NCBI RefSeq assembly: GCF_949628265.1
Contig: NC_088786.1
Span: forward strand, 30,153,681-30,217,680
Direction of reading: 5' to 3'
From: Cloeon dipterum
Lineage: Eukaryota; Arthropoda; Insecta; Ephemeroptera; Baetidae
DNA: 64,000 bases
Shown: in pieces, positions 60,001 to 64,000 of the stretch
Position numbering within the stretch: position 1 is the stretch's first letter
Layout of the letters: the number at the start of each line of letters is the position of its first letter
Notes under the pieces: model-generated
The model's input: the letters and a program-made list of their open reading frames with translations, nothing else
Told to the model about the DNA's origin: nothing
Database searches by the model: none
Translations under genes and position numbers: made by a program

Positions 60001-63000
60001 CACCACGCCGGGCGAGTTGCTCTTTGCCACCGCCTCGCTGGGCGACGGCTTTGCTTGCGGCAGCACAGGCGACTTGACCCTGGAAGGCTCGACAACTGTC
60101 GCCGGGGGCTTGCGAAGGGAGTCGAGGACCAGCGATCCACCTGAGCTCAGTTGGAGACCACGCAGCAGTTGCTTCTGGGCCTCTTCCAGCGAGGACATCT
60201 GCGCGACCTGGGGCGGCGGTGGGGGTGGCTGCGCGGCGAGCTGCATGTTGTGCAAGAAGGGCAGCAGGGGCAGCATGCTGTCAGGGTACGGCGACCTTCC
60301 ATTCATGTATGAAAACCGGCTCAGCAGAGGCGGCGTGAAGTACTGCGGATGCGGTGCAGGGAAGTATGGAATGTGCTGAACTTGAGGAATGTGAGGTGGA
60401 ATGAGAGGTATGTTGTGCTTCGGCTTGGTGAGATCTTCCGGCTCTTCTTGGACGGTCAATGGCGCCTTTGGTATGGTGGAGGAGACAGAGGCCGAAGGGG
60501 CCGGCTTCTTGCTGAGATCTAGAACGTCGTCGACGCTAAGGTCGAGAGCGGTTGCCGTTGGAGGAGAAATGCTATCCCTGCTGGAGCTGGAGCTGCAGCG
60601 ACGAGGAGAGTTGTCTGTAACAATAATTCACAAAAAATTTAAATAAAATGACGTGATATTGGAACAGATTCACTAATTTGTGGATTATAAGTTAAAATAA
60701 TATTCAATTACTTTTAAGGCAAGTAATGTTACATGAAATGTTTAATTCTTATGAAAAACATCTGAAATTATAAGTGCAACAATGCCAAAATTTCTAAAAA
60801 AATTAATTTTAATAAGGGAGTTTTTTTAATTTTCAAATAAGAATCTTGAATTTAATTATTGAAAAATATTTTTGGGCAGTGTGACTTCCGAATTCTGCAA
60901 TGCAACAAGACATGGTACGTGGTCCAACCCACAGATAAAATCACATTCACTAAAACAGAAAAAAGAAAATCACTACTCACAAGGTGACATCAGCAACTTT
61001 TTCTCGTCCTCCATCTCTTCAGGGTCAGCTCCTAGCCTGACTAGGTCAGCGGCAGAGAAGGTGGGGTGCTCAATGGCAACGTGGCTGAGGGCTGCTACCC
61101 TGGTAGGAAAAGGTCTGTCGCACTTGGCGCACTCATGAGGCTTATCAGGCTGAACGCCGCCCTCCGGAGTGCATTGGATAGAGTTTCTGATATCTTCCCT
61201 GTTGTCCAGTTGGTGCTTGACACGCAGGTGACGCTCGCAGTTGGCCTTGGTGGTGAAGGCGTAGTGGCAGAGGCGGCACATGAACGGCCTCTCTCCATTG
61301 TGACTCCGCATGTGCTGCACCAGGGAGTTTTTTTCGTCGTACTTGGCGATGCACATGTTGCATTGGTAAGGGCCCCCCTTTTCGAAATGGATTCTGCTGT
61401 GACCCTTGAGCGCCCGCAAGTTGGGAAAGACCATGGTGCACAGGCGGCACGGGAATTCTCCCTTGAGTTTCATCTGGCGCAGACTTTCATCAGAGGACGA
61501 AGAGGTCGATTTCTCCAGCTCTCCTTCGACTGGCTCTTCTTTGTTTTCAGTGAATTTAGAGTGGTTAGACAGCTCGCTGATAGACCGGACTTTGATGCTT
61601 GGGGACGGCGTAGACGACGGGCTTTTTGTTTGCAGGTCAAGGCCGGCAAAAAAGTCCTCCTTCTGTTCTTCATACTGCAGCTTGCGCCTGGAGTACATCA
61701 GTTCTTTGGAAGCAGCGTTGAGAGCTGCTGCGGCAGAGTGCGCGGAATCCACGTGCATTCTCAGCGAGGCATCGGATGGAAAAGCCCGCTCGCACTCCTT
61801 ACATTGGAACCAGCCCTCTTTTGAGCGCTCTATATACGCCGCCGCGATCAAAGGGAATTTGCTGGTTGAGAAGTCCACAAAGTCGAGACCATTCAACCCC
61901 TTCAGGGATTTTCTATTATTTTCACCAGCAGTTACCGAGTCGTCTCCATGGGCGGCATATCGGTGCAGATTGAGCTCTCGCACTCCATCGAAGGTGAGGG
62001 TGCACTTGCCGCACAGCAATCTTGAGCCAGAGTCAGATGGCGGAGAGAGGCTGCGTCTCTTTGCTGGAATTCCATGATTTGCGTCGCCATTTGACTTCCT
62101 GGAAGCAATTTTTTTATAAATTTCATTTATTTGATGGTAAATCAAAGATCAATAAATCGTGTGCTAAATTGGTAAATAAATTTTGCGCAATCACTATTTT
62201 CTTTTTTCCAAAGAGGCACAATTTTTCATCAATTTGAATGATTAATATAGCAAAAAATGTTTTCAATAAATGTAATTTTTACTTAATGGCAAAGCTGCAA
62301 AATTTCTGTTTTTCTACAAAATAAAAAGGATAAATCATTCAACCAGGCAGCAAACATTAATATAAAATTTTTCAAACAACGCAAACCTCTTTTTGTTGCA
62401 CTTGTTTTCATCGCTGCTATCGCTGTCATTATTATTGACGCTGCAGTTGTTATTATTGTTGTGGGTGCGCATGTGGCGGTGCATGTTGCCGTTGGTGGTG
62501 AACGTCTGTCCGCAGATGCTGCATTGGAACGGTCTCTCTCCCGAGTGCACCAACATGTGCCTGTCCAGCGAGCTGGACGAGCTCAGCGTCTTCTGGCAGA
62601 TGCTGCAGCCAAAGCCCTTGCTGTTGTTATTCTGGTTGAGCGGCGTGCTGCTGTTGCTGCTGCTGCCGCCACAGCTAGAGGACGCTATGTTGTGACTCCT
62701 GATGTGCAGGGTGAAGTCGTGTTGCTGGTCGAAGCTGATGTTGCACACTGGACACACATGCTTGGAGCCATCATCTTCGCCCTCGGTACACACCTCGCTT
62801 GAGCTAGCGTCTGAGGGTGAGGGACATTTTTGAGATAGCTCCTGCGGTTTTAAGCGTTCGTCAATAGGGTTCTGGAAAGGGAGGGAAAACAAGAGTTAAA
62901 AAATTAATACACGAACCATCTATTTGTTTATCAAATTAAAAATAAGCATGGACCATATTTACTTTTAACAAAGACTTTAATGCGATTTGTAAGCCCAGGA

Positions 63001-63465
63001 TCATTGAATTACTGAATTGTTTAGTTTATTAATCAAAAAGTTAAAATCAATTGAAAAGCCCTTTACCACCTAACAGTCAATTTATTTTGACTCATAATAA
63101 AACGTTAATTATTGCTGATCGATGGCAGGCGCCGGTAGCGATTATTAACAAGGCGTTCACAGTTGACATCCGGCGAAAGACGCACACGCTGCTTACCTGA
63201 GATCGTTTATACGCGCGCCAGGGTTTCCGCTTCCTGGCGCCTGTCATTTTGGGGGGTGCCTGATCGACTACCGCGCTGGGCATCGGCATCGGCTCGTCTG
63301 CCGGCTGCATCAAGTCGGTTTCCAAAGGGCTGGAGCCCTTGAGCGACTCGGGCGGCGAGGAGAGAGGGCTGCTGGACACCAGTTGCGGTCCCGTCGTGTT
63401 GAGGCTCGTGTCTTGACTCAGGTCGGTCGAGCTGGGGCTGCTGCGAGTCTCAGGCGAGGACGAAT
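57033..63465 (-). CDS. peb: RREB1/Hindsight-like multi-zinc-finger transcription factor (5' end uncertain)
   Basis: Six minus exons (63197-63465, 62387-62871, 60981-62098, 59748-60614, 58136-59445, 57033-57461) give about 1,490 residues. Hindsight (pebbled; vertebrate RREB1) is a nuclear regulator of epithelial morphogenesis, acting with EGFR/JNK and Notch signals in flies. I count 17 C2H2 fingers spread in groups. The N-terminal trio is diagnostic: [20 protein letters not shown] and [20 protein letters not shown] closely match RREB1 fingers 2-3. The C-terminal pair is [18 protein letters not shown] and [18 protein letters not shown]. Long Ser/Pro/acidic linkers separate them. PEDLTK and two LDLS repeats near 60430-60550 resemble CtBP-recruiting PxDLS motifs. 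The first exon shown has an acceptor-like site (CCCGTAG) needing one upstream base; alternatively an in-frame ATG at 63505 starts the protein. More 5' exons may lie beyond the window. Confidence 0.92.
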
Positions 63466-63505
63466 CTACGGGCAAACGGCGACAAATGTGAGCAGAGCGT
63501 GACAT

Positions 63506-64000
63506 TATTGCTCAATCGATTAGCATAACAATTTAGCAACTTGTGCGAGAAAAAGAAAGAGAAATTACAGTAAGCGGAGAGGAAACTGGCGTTTCGTCGA
63601 ATTAAGAATGGCTTTGACATGCTTTAAATGGACCGCAACATCCTTTTGCTGTCTCCCCGTGTGTACAGTGTGAATGCATGTTTAGACATCAGAAACCGTG
63701 CGGTCGAACTGCGAGTGTGTTTTGGTGCCATTCCCGATAACTGGGACGGGGCGCATTATCTTCGTTTTACGCACACTCACGGACAATTATCGTGGCTGCC
63801 ATTGTCTTGACAATGGCGGCAGAAAAAGTTTTGCAATTCGCGGTGTGAAAAACGAGAACAGACTGCTGATAAAAAGTGGCACTAGATATTTGTGATCGGA
63901 CACAAAGGGCGGAAGGGTGTGCGCGTTCAGATGCAGATGGTGTCAGGAGGCGCGCGAACGAAAGTGTTTAAGAGACGTGTCATCGCCGCCAGGCTAATTG
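63506..64000. other. Upstream/intron sequence of the RREB1-like gene
   Basis: Moderately GC-rich sequence at the right edge. It may be intron or promoter of the zinc-finger gene. I see no further coding exon in it. Confidence 0.4.

Noticed and set aside
61066-61824. 252-codon plus-strand frame
   Set aside because: Antisense to the large zinc-finger exon; the minus frame contains the complete C2H2 fingers.

Overview
This window is nuclear DNA from an arthropod, most likely an insect. Genes are split by many mostly short GT-AG introns in AT-rich sequence, there are no bacterial-type operons, and the conserved proteins look animal; the NTF2 and Maelstrom proteins look insect-like. I cannot fix the order or species from sequence alone. 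I rebuilt gene models by hand, matching splice sites, reading phase and remembered family members. No search or RNA evidence was available, so 5' ends and untranslated exons are the weakest part.

Layout, left to right. A plus-strand pair opens the window: SURF6 (ribosome biogenesis) and PPP1R8/NIPP1 (PP1 regulator). Next is a PX-domain SGK kinase with several possible first exons, convergent with a minus-strand TMEM68-type acyltransferase. ATAD2 (AAA+ ATPase with bromodomain, 19 coding exons) and MRPL48 follow on plus. MRPL48 is tail-to-tail with syntaxin-16, which is head-to-head with the small SF3B5 gene. An OSGIN-type flavoprotein is on minus. About 10 kb without recognisable genes then leads to an intronless NTF2 reading frame. 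The right third is all minus strand: ACSF3 (mitochondrial malonyl-CoA synthetase), Maelstrom (piRNA pathway), TRAPPC2L (TRAPP vesicle tethering) and a large RREB1/Hindsight zinc-finger gene that probably continues past the right edge.

The genes are mostly unrelated housekeeping functions (nucleolus, splicing, mitochondrial translation and fatty acid synthesis, endosome/Golgi traffic, chromatin), packed tightly and often convergent or divergent. Shared promoters and abutting 3' ends are therefore the main functional links. I saw no transposon with coding capacity, no virus-like element, no CRISPR array and no recognisable tRNA or rRNA gene.

The most unusual items are: a Maelstrom protein about 400 residues longer than usual, whose tail carries four perfect SUMO-acceptor motifs in about 36 residues around a SUMO-interaction-like patch; two GC-AG introns; a long inverted repeat with mutually exclusive inner hairpins in the SGK 3' UTR; a foldback element in an OSGIN intron; and alternative SGK N-termini.
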